Source of the DNA: Anaerolineae bacterium | GTDB lineage: Bacteria > Chloroflexota > Anaerolineae > B4-G1 > DUEL01 | DNA length: 64,000 bases | Direction: 5' to 3' | Assembly (NCBI GenBank): GCA_025060135.1 | Contig: JANXCY010000009.1 | Span: 23,433 to 87,432, forward strand | Shown here: piece after piece, positions 9,965-21,467 of the stretch | How positions within the stretch are numbered: the first letter of the stretch is position 1 | Layout of the letters: each line of letters opens with the position of its first letter | Notes under the pieces: generated by a model | Told to the model about the DNA's origin: nothing | Databases searched by the model: none | What the model saw: the letters and a program-made list of their open reading frames with translations, nothing else | Program-made: the position numbers and the translations under genes

Positions 9965-10130
9965 ACTCAGGATGTTAAAATTGCGGGCGCTCTCGTGGTA
10001 TCCAGATGCCGGTCCGGATCAAATCCATTCAGGAACTCCACCGCTTCTTTGACCGAATGGAAGGTAAAAACGACCCATAGCCTCCCCTAAGGCACTACCG
10101 GGATGGGCGATTTCCCTTTCCTCCATCCCC

Positions 10131-10664
10131 CTACCTCCGCAAAGTCAGAATCACCTCTTGCAGGGGAACATTATGCCGTTGAGGATTCGCCCGCCATTTT
10201 TCGCCCCGCCGACGCAAAGGCCGAATCGTATAATCTTGAAAACCAATTCCCAAAGCCAACTCGCCCAGATAGCGATCCGTCGGAATGTGAATGCCATAAG
10301 GCGCCCTGTCGCCCAGCACCAGGATAAAAGGTGCTCCTGGCCGGAGTACCTGATACACCTGCTGTAACACTTCAAACATATCGTTGAAATAGCCCGTTAC
10401 CATCAGATCATAACTCTTCTTTCCGCCCTTTTGGTGCCGGATTTCAGAAAGTTGGGCAATCTTTGCCTGTAATTCCGTGTGAACGGATGGTGAAGCGGCT
10501 TGCAGACCATCGCTGAGCCGCTCGGTCCGAAAAAAGTACCCAATCGGGCAGTATCGGATGCTTGAAGGGGCTCCGCCGGCCCCCAAAAAGCCATTTGCTT
10601 GCGGGTCAGAGATGCGGGAAACGCGTCCGATGCGCCCATAACGGCTCCTATTTAGCACTCTCAC
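10131..10664 (-). pseudogene. C-terminal remnant of a DNA methyltransferase-like protein
   Basis: YDLMVTGYFNDMFEVLQQVYQVLRPGAPFILVLGDRAPYGIHIPTDRYLGELALGIGFQDYTIRPLRRRGEKWR; the N-terminal catalytic half is missing. Confidence 0.5.
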
Positions 10665-10678
10665 AGCGAGAGTGCTAA
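10652..10678. promoter_or_regulatory. CIRCE operator (HrcA binding site), perfect consensus
   Basis: TTAGCACTC-TCACAGCGA-GAGTGCTAA matches TTAGCACTC-N9-GAGTGCTAA. Confidence 0.96.
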
Positions 10679-10804
10679 AATTCGTTATTTCATGCTACCA
10701 CGCGTGGGGGAATCTGTCAAGGAAGTCGCTCCCTGGCTGGCTGGTAATCTGGAGGATTTGCGGTATAATAACCTTGACAGGAGTTAGCGGAATGGGAGGC
10801 TAAC

Positions 10805-12742
<1,938 letters not shown>

Positions 12743-12759
12743 ATGTGCCTTGCCACCCG

Positions 12760-15420
12760 TCCGGGCGCTCCGACTTTGATGATGAAGGCTGAGGAGTTTT
12801 GCCCGAAGGTACGCCTTTGCGAGACCTTCGCGCTGCTCACACTCACCCCCACCACCAACACCACCAGCCTACCACCCTCCCCCTGCTTCCTCGCCCCCCA
12901 CGCCGCCACTAACCCCACCGGCGCCAACAGCCACAGCGCCGGGTCCGGCACCGGCACGTACCGGTTCAGCGTGCGCGGATCGTAGGGATTGAAGGTACGG
13001 TTGGGCGTCAGAAACCGCCCCGTTGCCGGATCGTAGCACCCGTGAGCATACAACAACCCGCTCACCCGGTCAAGTTGCGCCCCCAAGAAGCCAAAGGCAC
13101 TCTCATAGGCTCCCTGCTCCTCCAGGATGCCACCGAAGGGCCGGTAGGTGCGGGCCAGGATGACGGTGCTGCTCCCATCGGCCATCTGCCGCAGGCTCCC
13201 TTCGCCGTCCCGCAACGGGTAGGCCCAGGCAGGGGTGTATTCGGCCAGAAGGGCGCGTCCGTGGAGGTAGAGGGTAGGCGTGAGGCCGGCAGTGGAGGCC
13301 AGCAGTTCCCCCTGGAAAACAGCGTAGGTAACGGTGAGCGGCACGCCCTGAGCCCAGGTGGTCAGCCCCAGAGCCGCTGGTCATCGGCGTTGTAGGCGGC
13401 CTCGGCCAGCGCGACGTAGGCGCCGCCGGTGTAGAGTTCCACGCGCACCAGGTGGCCGGCAGCATCGTAGGTGTAGCGGGTTTCGCCTTCGGCGGGGGCG
13501 GTGCCGCCGGGGGTCTGGCGAATGAGGTTGCCCCGGCGGTCAAAGGTGTAGTGCCAGGTGATGCCGTCGCGGGAGGAGTGGGCAGTGAGGAGTTGATTGG
13601 CAGGGTTGTAGGTGTAGCGGGTAACGACGGTAGCGCCGACGGTTTCGGTCATCACGGTGACGTTGCCCACAGCATCATAGGCGTACTCGAACCGCTCGCC
13701 GGTGGAGTATTGGGCGCCGGTGAGCCGGTGCAGCGGGTCGTAGAGCCTGTCCTGAGCGAAGCGAAGGATGTAGGTGATGACGCGGGTCACCACCTCCTCT
13801 GCACCCCCGCTCCCGCGCGCCTCCGCTCGCCGGCTCCCCTGCACCTCCGCACCCGCGCTTCCCTCCACCGCTGCCTCCGCCCCGCCGCTCAGCAGCCCCG
13901 CTCCCGCGCAGACGACGGCCACCACCAGCAACACCGCCCCCACCGGCGCGGCCCCGCGCAGCCGCCGCCTGCTCCGCCCCAGCGCCAGCAAGGCCAGCGG
14001 CGCCGGCAGCAGGAGCAGTGGATCCGGCTTCAGTAGCGGCAACCCGGGCCCACGCCCGCCGGCCAGAGGCCACAGCCCCCGCGCCTGCGCGGTGTTGGAC
14101 GGGCCGCTCTCGCCCGCCGCATTCTGCGCGGTGACGACGTAATAGAGCCCCGCCGCCCCGTCCAACTCGTATTCATACCGCGCCAGTAGGGGCGCGGTAA
14201 CCGCTACCGCGCCTCCCCCGTAGGTGCCGCAATCCCCAGCGGGCGGTACAGCGCATCGTAGTCATACCTCGTCACCCCCACCGCGTCCGTCACCACCGTC
14301 CGGTGGCCCAGCGCATCGTAGGCGATCTCCACGGTGAACCCGGGCACCTCCCCCACGGGCGGGTATTCTATCCGCATCGGCCGCCCCAATGGGTCGTAGG
14401 CTGTGGTAACGGTGATCGGGCCGGATGCGTCCGGATAGACCTCGCCCACGCGCCGGCCCAGCGCGTCGTAGAGGTAGCGAGTAACGTTCCCCAGCGCGTC
14501 GGTAACGACCCCCCGCTGGCCGAATTCGTCGTAACCGTAGAGCGTGGTGTTCCCCAGCGGGTCGGTTGTAGAGATGACATGGCCGTACTCTTCATAGGCG
14601 TAGCGGGTCGTGTGCCCCAGCGCGTCGGTCTGGGCCAACAGGTTGTTGCGGGCATCGTAGATGGAGCGGGTCGTGCGCCCCTGCGCATCGGTCGTCCTCA
14701 GCAGGTTCCCCCGGCTCTCGTATTCCATCCGGGTAACGCTCTCCAGCGTGTCGGTGATGGCCAAGAGGTACCCACAGCAACGGTCTCACTCCATCCACGT
14801 CGTCCGCCCCAGCGCTTCGGTTACCTGTTTGGGCCGGAAGTCCCAGTCATACGTCCGGACTTGCTCGTGCAGACCCCCACCCCCACCGCCGCCACGCCCA
14901 ACAATTCATCCTGGCCGTTAAAGGCCCCATCGGTGGAATCCGTCGCGACCCCCGAAAAAGTCGCTTCCGGCTGGACCCCTCCCACCCGGATATAGGCCGG
15001 TCGGACCAGGGTATTTGAAATCCCGCCACCCCAGACCGTCAGGGAGACCGTGTAGAGCCCGACCACCCAGTAAGTGTGCACCGGCGACGCCACCGTGGCC
15101 GTCGTCCCATCCCCGAACGACCAGAGCCGGGCCTCAATGGTCCCGGTGGAGCGGTCGGTGAATTGGATGGTCAACGAAGCCGTGCCGGCCCGAGGCATGG
15201 CCGTAAAGTCGGCCCGGGGCACAGGTTGGCGCGACCCGGCCGGGGCCTCTACCCGCTCCAGTACCCTCTCCGGCTCCAGTGCCATCCGCGCCGAAGCGGC
15301 CTCAGGCCCGGAGATCAGAACGACGAAAAGAACCAGAAGCGTAATCAGGGGAAGAAGAAGGGCAACAAAGAGGGCAACGTTCTTCCAGCAGACGGGAGAA
15401 GGACGAGGGAAATACCCGCC
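12760..15420 (-). pseudogene. Decayed secreted PKD-domain / RHS (YD-repeat) protein
   Basis: Reverse-strand fragments in several frames: signal peptide (WKNVALFVALLLPLITLLVLFVVLISGPEAASAR), PKD (TIQFTDRSTGTIEARLWSFGDGTTATVASPVHTY), YD repeats (TRSIYDARNNLLAQTDALGHTTRYAYEEYGHV...) and RHS core (FGFLGAQLDRVSGLLYAHGCYDPATGRFLTPNRTFNPYDPRTLNRYVPVPDP). Confidence 0.85.
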
Positions 15421-15555
15421 CCCCTCTGTTCCACCACTGGTCTCCTCTTTTCGCCCATTCCTCCTGGTGAGGAATAAAGAACAGAGGGCAGGGGAATGAC
15501 CTGCTCATTTAGAGATTTTCCAGCCGATTCGCCCCAAAGGGAACGATCCTCTCAG

Positions 15556-15628
15556 CACCCCCGGTGGGACTCGAACCCACAGCCCGCGGCTTAGAAGGCC
15601 GCTGCTCTTCCTCTTGAGCTACGGGGGC
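15556..15628 (-). tRNA. tRNA-Arg (anticodon TCT)
   Basis: GCCCCCGTAGCTCAAGAGGAAGAGCAGCGGCCTTCTAAGCCGCGGGCTGTGGGTTCGAGTCCCACCGGGGGTG; cloverleaf with loop CTTCTAA; CCA not encoded. Confidence 0.93.
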
Positions 15629-15668
15629 ATTCCGGTTCCAGGGAACCATTCACCGGTCCCGCCCCACC

Positions 15669-16115
15669 CTACTCGGCCACCGGCTGGAGCCCCTTATAAA
15701 CCTCCCGGCCCGCCAGGGTGCGCAGAATCGTCTCCGCCGAACGCCCCAGGAGACTTGCCAACTGGCGAGGTGTGAGCGGGGTGTTCCCATTGGCCAGAAA
15801 GGCCCGAAAGACCGCATCTACCAGCGGCAACCCGGCATGGAGGTACCCGCGTTGACGGCTGCAGTGCTCCCGAATCAGGTGCTCCAGACCATCCATCCGG
15901 GTGACCTCTGCCGTCTCCGGGTCCACCCAGTCAATCGTGGCAATATCCAGATGGTTGGCAAACACCGCCTGGTGCTCCGGGCAGAGATGATGCCAGAGTT
16001 CCACCCGCAGATTCCGGTTCGCCTGCTCCCACCAGCGGCGGTTAATCTGGAAAGGGGTATCGATCGTTGGTCGGATCCGATTCAACCGTTTCCCAGGAAG
16101 GCTGCTCTCACCCAT
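15669..16115 (-). CDS. Conserved-looking hypothetical protein (148 aa), possible C-terminal HTH
   Basis: MGESSLPGKRLNRIRPTIDTPFQINRRWWEQANRNLRVELWHHLCPEHQ...LTPRQLASLLGRSAETILRTLAG; adjacent to the 522 aa protein. Confidence 0.65.
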   Translation of the reverse strand: MGESSLPGKRLNRIRPTIDTPFQINRRWWEQANRNLRVELWHHLCPEHQAVFANHLDIATIDWVDPETAEVTRMDGLEHLIREHCSRQRGYLHAGLPLVDAVFRAFLANGNTPLTPRQLASLLGRSAETILRTLAGREVYKGLQPVAE

Positions 16116-16127
16116 TCCAGTCCTGCC

Positions 16128-17696
16128 CTACCAGCCAGGCCGCCCCCGGCTGACCCAGTAGTAATCCCCAACAAAGGTGTACCGGTCATCGGTCACCAGG
16201 GTGGTCAGGATCGGGCCGGGCGGCACCCGCATCACCAGGTTGACCGCGCTGTATAGAGTGGCCGCGTGGACCGTCCCCTGGGGGCTCAGCTTGGCCAGTT
16301 CCGGGAAGATTTCCGCCACCACATCGGCCAGAGAACGACGTTCCCGTCGCACCCGTTCTTCCACCCCATCCAGGGCCGCCCAGTCGTTCACCGCGATGAC
16401 CATCAACTCCTCATATTCGCAGGAGATCATATGGCGACCCATCTCAAACCGCAGGGCGCCCTCTTCCACGCTAACCGCCCGCACCCATTCCCGCTTCGGA
16501 CGGGTAGGACGGCGCCGGATCAGCACCACTCCCGGCTCCGGACCCCGCCGGATTTCCACATAGGCCCCCACGGGCAGGTTGTGCCGCTCGTACCATTCCC
16601 CCAGACCGTAGACGAAGCGGCGCTCCCGCACCACCCACCCGGGCATCTCCTCGCCCGTCTCCTCGTCCCGAAAAACGAAACGAATCCGATGGGTTCGCCC
16701 CGTGGGACACACGCGCGCCACGAAAGGCGAAAGGGGTAACGTGCCCGACCGCCGATGAGGATAGGTCAGCACAATCCGGACGGGTTCCTCATCTCGGGGC
16801 AGGGCCACCATCTCGGACCACTCATCGCCCAGCCAGCGCTCCAGATTGAGCAGGCTCTCATCCAGCAGCCGGTGGTCGTATTCCACCTGGCGGGGCTGGA
16901 GACGGGCCGGAGGCTCCAGAATGGGCGCTGGCTCCAGCCGCCGCAGGTACCAGAGAATCCGCCCCGCTGGCCCCACCTCATCAAACCGTTCGTCCTCAAA
17001 GAGGGCATAGTTCAGAGAAAAAAGCGCCAGTTCCGGATGAACCTCTTTCGGCATATCCAGATAGCCAATCAGCGCCTCCGCCGGCAGGGGTCCCCCACCC
17101 GCCTCATCCAGCACCGCTTCGGCCACATTCAGCAGGCCCGGGGAAATCTCCACCAGCAGGCTTTTCAGAAACCAGTGCCCGGCCAGCGCCACAAAGCCCG
17201 GCTCTGCCTCCAGGCGCACCGCCAACGCCTGTCGGACATACTGCCCATAGCGGTCATACAGCTCCTCGGGCGAGAATACAGGCCCCGGATCCTCCCAGGA
17301 GACTTCATTCAGTTTATGACCCGGCAGTTCGGCCGCAAACTCCCGCACCTGGCCCCCCGGAAAGGCCACCTGAATCACCCGGAACGGCCCCAACTGCGGG
17401 TTCTGCCCCTCCCGAACGCCGATGACCTGACCCGAGAGGAAATCCAAAAACGGGAAGAAGACCGTATCGCCCACCTGGTAGGAGTTTTGGGGCAGATAGA
17501 GACTTCCCCCGGAGAGAATACGGGCGATCCGCTCTTCCTCGCTGCGGCACCGAAACGCCACCAGAGCCCGAGCCATCTCGTCGGTGGAAAGAGGCCTCTC
17601 CCTCTCCACCAGCAAATTTTTCAGGTATTCCAGATCAGCGGCTGTGGGCTGAAACTCTTTCCAGTACGAGGGTTCCTGCGTCTTCCGTGGAATCAC
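16128..17696 (-). CDS. Hypothetical protein, 522 aa, no confident family
   Basis: Long open frame on the coding strand, preceded by a leader and sigma70-like promoter; MIPRKTQEPSYWKEFQPTAADLEYLKNLLVERERPLSTDEMARALVAFRCRSEEER... Confidence 0.75.
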   Translation of the reverse strand: MIPRKTQEPSYWKEFQPTAADLEYLKNLLVERERPLSTDEMARALVAFRCRSEEERIARILSGGSLYLPQNSYQVGDTVFFPFLDFLSGQVIGVREGQNPQLGPFRVIQVAFPGGQVREFAAELPGHKLNEVSWEDPGPVFSPEELYDRYGQYVRQALAVRLEAEPGFVALAGHWFLKSLLVEISPGLLNVAEAVLDEAGGGPLPAEALIGYLDMPKEVHPELALFSLNYALFEDERFDEVGPAGRILWYLRRLEPAPILEPPARLQPRQVEYDHRLLDESLLNLERWLGDEWSEMVALPRDEEPVRIVLTYPHRRSGTLPLSPFVARVCPTGRTHRIRFVFRDEETGEEMPGWVVRERRFVYGLGEWYERHNLPVGAYVEIRRGPEPGVVLIRRRPTRPKREWVRAVSVEEGALRFEMGRHMISCEYEELMVIAVNDWAALDGVEERVRRERRSLADVVAEIFPELAKLSPQGTVHAATLYSAVNLVMRVPPGPILTTLVTDDRYTFVGDYYWVSRGRPGW

Positions 17697-17986
17697 TTCC
17701 GTTGTCCCTCAGCCATTAAACTTCATCGGAAATCGGAGGCAGACGAACATGGGCGTTTGCGGAAAATCTATCCCATCCGTCTCCACCCGTGTATCTCCGT
17801 ATCCATCCGCGTGCGACCCTGAAATCGGATGCGGACGTACGGGGACCCGCGCGGATGGTTCCCCGGTGATCGCCGATGCGCATCCGCTCTATCGGGCTAT
17901 CGCTGATAGGGTCTGTGATATGGTATCTACCCAAACGCAGACACCGCTTCGGACCCGGAGGGATACTCCCGCGTTGGGTTAGGGAG

Positions 17987-18015
17987 ATTATACCAGAACT
18001 CAACGGGTTTGACAA
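17987..18015 (-). promoter_or_regulatory. Sigma70-type promoter for the 522 aa protein gene
   Basis: Minus strand TTGTCA-17 bp-TATAAT. Confidence 0.7.
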
Positions 18016-18049
18016 ATTGAGCAAACGGAAAACGCCGATACCCCAAGCG

Positions 18050-19237
18050 TCAGAAAAGCGGGAACTCCCGGTGGATAATCCGATCCCGAATCTGATGGAC
18101 CTGGCTCAGGTGCTCATCCAGAATCGCCTCCACGTCGGCCCGAATGCTGGGGGTGAGGGCACCGGAGACGGGGCGCACCTGCGCGGTTGCAATCAGGGGC
18201 TGGTCCAGCGGCCGCCCGATCTGAGAGAGGATATAGACGGTGGCTTCGCGTATGGTCGGTACTCGCTCCACAATCTCCCGGGCCACCAGCATGGCCAGCA
18301 CGTTATAAATCTTGCCCACATGCGAGATAGGGTTCTTGCCACAGGCCGCCTCCAGGCTTGCGGAGCGGAAGGGAGTGATCAGACCATTCACCCGATTGCC
18401 TCGTCCCACCGCCCCGTCGTCGCCCATTTCGGCAGAGGTACCCGTGAGGGTGAGGTAGACGGCTCCGGCGTCCACATCGTCGGCGGTGTTAACCCGAACC
18501 ACCACTTGGCGGGTATCTAACTGGCTCGCGTAGGACTGGATCGCCTCTTGCACCGCGTGTTTCAGCTCCAGGTATTCGGCTGCATCCCCAATATGCGTGG
18601 CGATAAAGGGAAGCGCCACGGTGAGCACCATCTCGTCTCCTCGCCGCGCACCCATCACTTTGACGTCCTCACCAATGGGGAACTGATCAATCAACTGATA
18701 GTTGATATACCGGGAAGTCTCATAGACCGCCCGTTCCAGTCCGGACCGGGGCCAGTGGCTGACACCGAAACTGGTATCGTTGGCCGTTACCTCTTCCACC
18801 ACATATACCAGTTCCTCGGCCCCCCGTCCGATGAAGGAGTCAATCACCATGTGCCGATCCGGGTCCAGATAGCGCATAGTCTCCCGGATGTACTGGCGGG
18901 CGGCCTGAATGGCAATGGTGTCCAGAGGGATCTTCCGACCCCGGTACACCGGGGTACCACGACCGGCAATCTGGATGCGAATGGGACGAATCATCTGCCC
19001 CCCACCATAGCCAACTTCCACTTCCCCGGCCACCAACTGTACCTTATCAAAGTTGTGATGCAGCAGCGTGCCGAGATGCTCCAGGCACCAGCGGCAGTAT
19101 TCCACGGAAATCCGCTCGGCGATACCGTCGCAAAGGCTGTCGGGGTGGCCAATCCCTTTGCGCTCCACAATCTCTACCGGGAGGTCCTCAATGTACGGCC
19201 CACTGGCCTCCATCACGACAATGTTTCGCTGGGACAT
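18050..19237 (-). CDS. mat: S-adenosylmethionine synthetase, archaeal-type family
   Basis: [80 protein letters not shown]...; [26 protein letters not shown]; archaeal-like, not MetK-like. Confidence 0.95.
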   Translation of the reverse strand: MSQRNIVVMEASGPYIEDLPVEIVERKGIGHPDSLCDGIAERISVEYCRWCLEHLGTLLHHNFDKVQLVAGEVEVGYGGGQMIRPIRIQIAGRGTPVYRGRKIPLDTIAIQAARQYIRETMRYLDPDRHMVIDSFIGRGAEELVYVVEEVTANDTSFGVSHWPRSGLERAVYETSRYINYQLIDQFPIGEDVKVMGARRGDEMVLTVALPFIATHIGDAAEYLELKHAVQEAIQSYASQLDTRQVVVRVNTADDVDAGAVYLTLTGTSAEMGDDGAVGRGNRVNGLITPFRSASLEAACGKNPISHVGKIYNVLAMLVAREIVERVPTIREATVYILSQIGRPLDQPLIATAQVRPVSGALTPSIRADVEAILDEHLSQVHQIRDRIIHREFPLF

Positions 19238-19304
19238 CTTTTCCCTCCGTATGTAGATGGGGCTCCCGGTTGGGGCACTCAGGGGCAGACCTGGGGACAG
19301 GAAG

Positions 19305-19338
19305 ATAAAAAGCCCCTTCTGGAAAGACGGAAGGGGCA
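19305..19338 (-). terminator. Intrinsic terminator of the SAM-I riboswitch expression platform
   Basis: Minus strand TGCCCCTTCCGTCTTTCCAGAAGGGGCTTTTTATC; GC stem plus T-tract. Confidence 0.85.
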
Positions 19339-19353
19339 CGACAGGCGCGCCGC

Positions 19354-19490
19354 CTCTTATCTTCCAGAACGATCCCGTTCTGCCGGAATTGGCACCTGGG
19401 GTGAGACAGGCTCCGGTTACCGACCAGCCAGTCCCCACCCTGGTTGCCGAGGCTTCACAGGGCCGGTCCCTCCGCCTCTCTGGATAAGAG
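19354..19490 (-). promoter_or_regulatory. SAM-I (S-box) riboswitch aptamer
   Basis: Minus strand CTCTTATCCAGAGAGGCGGAGGGACCGGCCCTGTGAAGCCTCGGCAACC...GGTGCCAATTCC...GATAAGAG; matches the S-box core, and P1 arms CTCTTATC/GATAAGAG close it. Confidence 0.96.
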
Positions 19491-19519
19491 TGCCGCCGGG
19501 GCAATCCGAATTTAATCGC

Positions 19520-19547
19520 ATCATACCACAAGAACCGGATTTGTCAA
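19520..19547 (-). promoter_or_regulatory. Promoter driving the SAM-I riboswitch/mat transcript
   Basis: Minus strand TTGACA-16 bp-TATGAT. Confidence 0.8.
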
Positions 19548-19548
19548 C

Positions 19549-19578
19549 TTGACAGCCAACCCCTTTTGATGGTATACT
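19549..19578 (+). promoter_or_regulatory. Promoter of fumarate hydratase operon
   Basis: TTGACA (19549-19554)-18 bp-TATACT (19573-19578). Confidence 0.8.
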
Positions 19579-19681
19579 GAACACCGTTATCCAGCGAACT
19601 ATCCCGCCGGACCCATCCCATCTCGGGCCCGCTGGTTTCTTTCTCCCCCCCATCCGGGTGAACACGAGGAGGGAATGCATT

Positions 19682-20551
19682 ATGGAAGACCTGACCCCCT
19701 CTCTGGTAGAACTGATCCGGCGCGCCTCCACCGACCTGCCCGCAGACGTGGAAGCGGCGCTCCGGGCGGCCCGCGATCGGGAAGAAGCCGGTTCCGCAGC
19801 CGCCAGCGCGCTGGGCGCAATCCTGGAGAACGTCGCGCGGGCGCGTGCTCGCTCCCAGCCTATCTGCCAGGACACCGGGACGCCCTTCTTTTACGTCCGT
19901 TATCCCACCGGAATCCGCGCCAGGGATCTGCGCGCGCAGATGGAAGCCGCAGTCGTAGAAGCCACCCGCCGTGCCTATTTGCGCCCGAATGCGGTGGACG
20001 CGCTGACAGGCCGCAACAGCGGCAACAATCTGGGAGTGGGATTTCCGGTTTTTCACATGGAGGAAGGAGACGACGACACCCTGGAGGTCGCACTGCTCCT
20101 GAAAGGCGGGGGCAGCGAGAACGTTAGCATCCAGTACAGCCTCCCCCACGAGCCCCTCAACGCTGGACGGGACCTGGAGGGAGTCCGACGAGTAGTCTTG
20201 GAAGCCGTCTACCGGGCCCAGGGTGAGGGATGTGCACCCGGTATCCTGGGCGTCTGTATCGGAGGCGACCGAGGAACCGGATACACCGTGGCCAAGCGGC
20301 AACTGCTTCGCCCGCTGGATGACGTCCACCCGTTGCCGGAACTGGCCGCGCTGGAACAGCGTCTGCTCCAAGAGAGCAATGAACTGGGCATTGGGCCGAT
20401 GGGTTTCGGCGGGAAGACCACCATCCTGGGGGTCAAAATCGGGGTGGCTCACCGACTGCCCGCTTCCTACTTCGTTACTGTGGCTTATATGTGCTGGGCA
20501 TGTCGCCGGGCTCGCCTGACGGTACGCGGCGATGAGGTCCGCTACGGCTGA
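19682..20551 (+). CDS. Class I (Fe-S) fumarate hydratase/tartrate dehydratase, alpha subunit
   Basis: SQPICQDTGTPFFYVRYP; NSGNNLGVGFPVFHMEE; GACAPGILGVCIGGDR-like motif; SD GGAGGG upstream of ATG 19682. Confidence 0.92.
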   Translation: MEDLTPSLVELIRRASTDLPADVEAALRAARDREEAGSAAASALGAILENVARARARSQPICQDTGTPFFYVRYPTGIRARDLRAQMEAAVVEATRRAYLRPNAVDALTGRNSGNNLGVGFPVFHMEEGDDDTLEVALLLKGGGSENVSIQYSLPHEPLNAGRDLEGVRRVVLEAVYRAQGEGCAPGILGVCIGGDRGTGYTVAKRQLLRPLDDVHPLPELAALEQRLLQESNELGIGPMGFGGKTTILGVKIGVAHRLPASYFVTVAYMCWACRRARLTVRGDEVRYG

Positions 20552-20566
20552 AAGAGGTCAGACAGC

Positions 20567-21199
20567 ATGGCCGTTTACGATCTGAGCACGCCAATGGCGG
20601 AAGACGCGGTTCGTTCCCTTCGGGTGGGCGATACCGTTTACCTTTCCGGCATCATTGTAACCGGGCGGGACGCTGCCCACAAATACATGGTCGAGACGTT
20701 CATCCGTCCAGCGGCCATACCGGAGAGCGAGCGGGCCCTTTACGAGGCCCTGCGCCGCTGGCTGGCCGGGAGCGCCATCTACCACTGTGGGCCCGTGGTC
20801 CGGCAGCGGGAAGACGGGCGATGGGAGTTCGTCGCTGCTGGCCCCACTACCTCTATCCGGGAGGAGCCCTATCAGGCCGACGTGATCGCTCACTTCGGCC
20901 TGCGGGGGGTCATCGGTAAGGGAGGAATGGGTCCCCGAACGCTGAGAGCCTGCCAGGAATACGGGGCGGTCTATCTCCATGCGGTGGGCGGGGCCGCCGT
21001 GTTGATGGCCGATACCGTCCGAGAGGTCCTGGCCGTCTATAAAAAGGACGAATTCGGAATCCCGGAAGCCTTCTGGGTTATCCGTGTGGAAGGTCTCCCC
21101 TTGGTGGTCACCATGGATAGCCACGGGCGCTCCATCCATGCAGAGGTCCGGGCGGCATCCGAGGCATATCTCCGGCGGCTGGTCGGCGCATCCACGTAA
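20567..21199 (+). CDS. Class I fumarate hydratase/tartrate dehydratase, beta subunit
   Basis: LRVGDTVYLSGIIVTGRDAAHKYMVE; AIYHCGPVV; AGPTTSIRE; GKGGMGP. Confidence 0.93.
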   Translation: MAVYDLSTPMAEDAVRSLRVGDTVYLSGIIVTGRDAAHKYMVETFIRPAAIPESERALYEALRRWLAGSAIYHCGPVVRQREDGRWEFVAAGPTTSIREEPYQADVIAHFGLRGVIGKGGMGPRTLRACQEYGAVYLHAVGGAAVLMADTVREVLAVYKKDEFGIPEAFWVIRVEGLPLVVTMDSHGRSIHAEVRAASEAYLRRLVGAST

Positions 21200-21236
21200 A
21201 AAACCCTCCCCGGGCGCCCCGCTGGTGGGAGGGTTG
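21197..21236 (-). terminator. Intrinsic terminator downstream of tRNA-Pro (possibly bidirectional)
   Basis: Minus strand AACCCTCCCACCAGCGGGGCGCCCGGGGAGGGTTTTTTA. Confidence 0.75.
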
Positions 21237-21240
21237 GCTC

Positions 21241-21318
21241 TGGTCGGGGCGGACGGATTTGAACCGTCGGCCTCTACAACCCCATTGTAGCGCGCTAGCC
21301 AAACTGCGCCACGCCCCG
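21241..21318 (-). tRNA. tRNA-Pro (anticodon GGG)
   Basis: CGGGGCGTGGCGCAGTTTGGCTAGCGCGCTACAATGGGGTTGTAGAGGCCGACGGTTCAAATCCGTCCGCCCCGACCA; encoded CCA. Confidence 0.94.
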
Positions 21319-21467
21319 ACTGTTTATATTATAGCAGGTCTGCCCATTTTGGCAAGGGCTGAATGCCGGTCTGCGAGTATAGACTCTCAAAACACCGTTG
21401 GGGAGCGGCTTCGCTGCCACCCCAAAACGGACCCAGCGCGGCTGCCGCTGTGAAAGGATAACCGCCG

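Noticed and set aside
10403-10639. 78 aa minus-strand ORF with SD just after the CIRCE
   Set aside because: SD and ATG look good but the peptide has no resemblance to a heat-shock protein and overlaps the methyltransferase-like frame; kept only as part of the CIRCE finding.
13362-14764. Repetitive YD-repeat DNA considered as possible CRISPR or tandem-repeat array
   Set aside because: Repeats are degenerate codon-level YD repeats (GxxTxYxYDxxG), not identical repeats with spacers.
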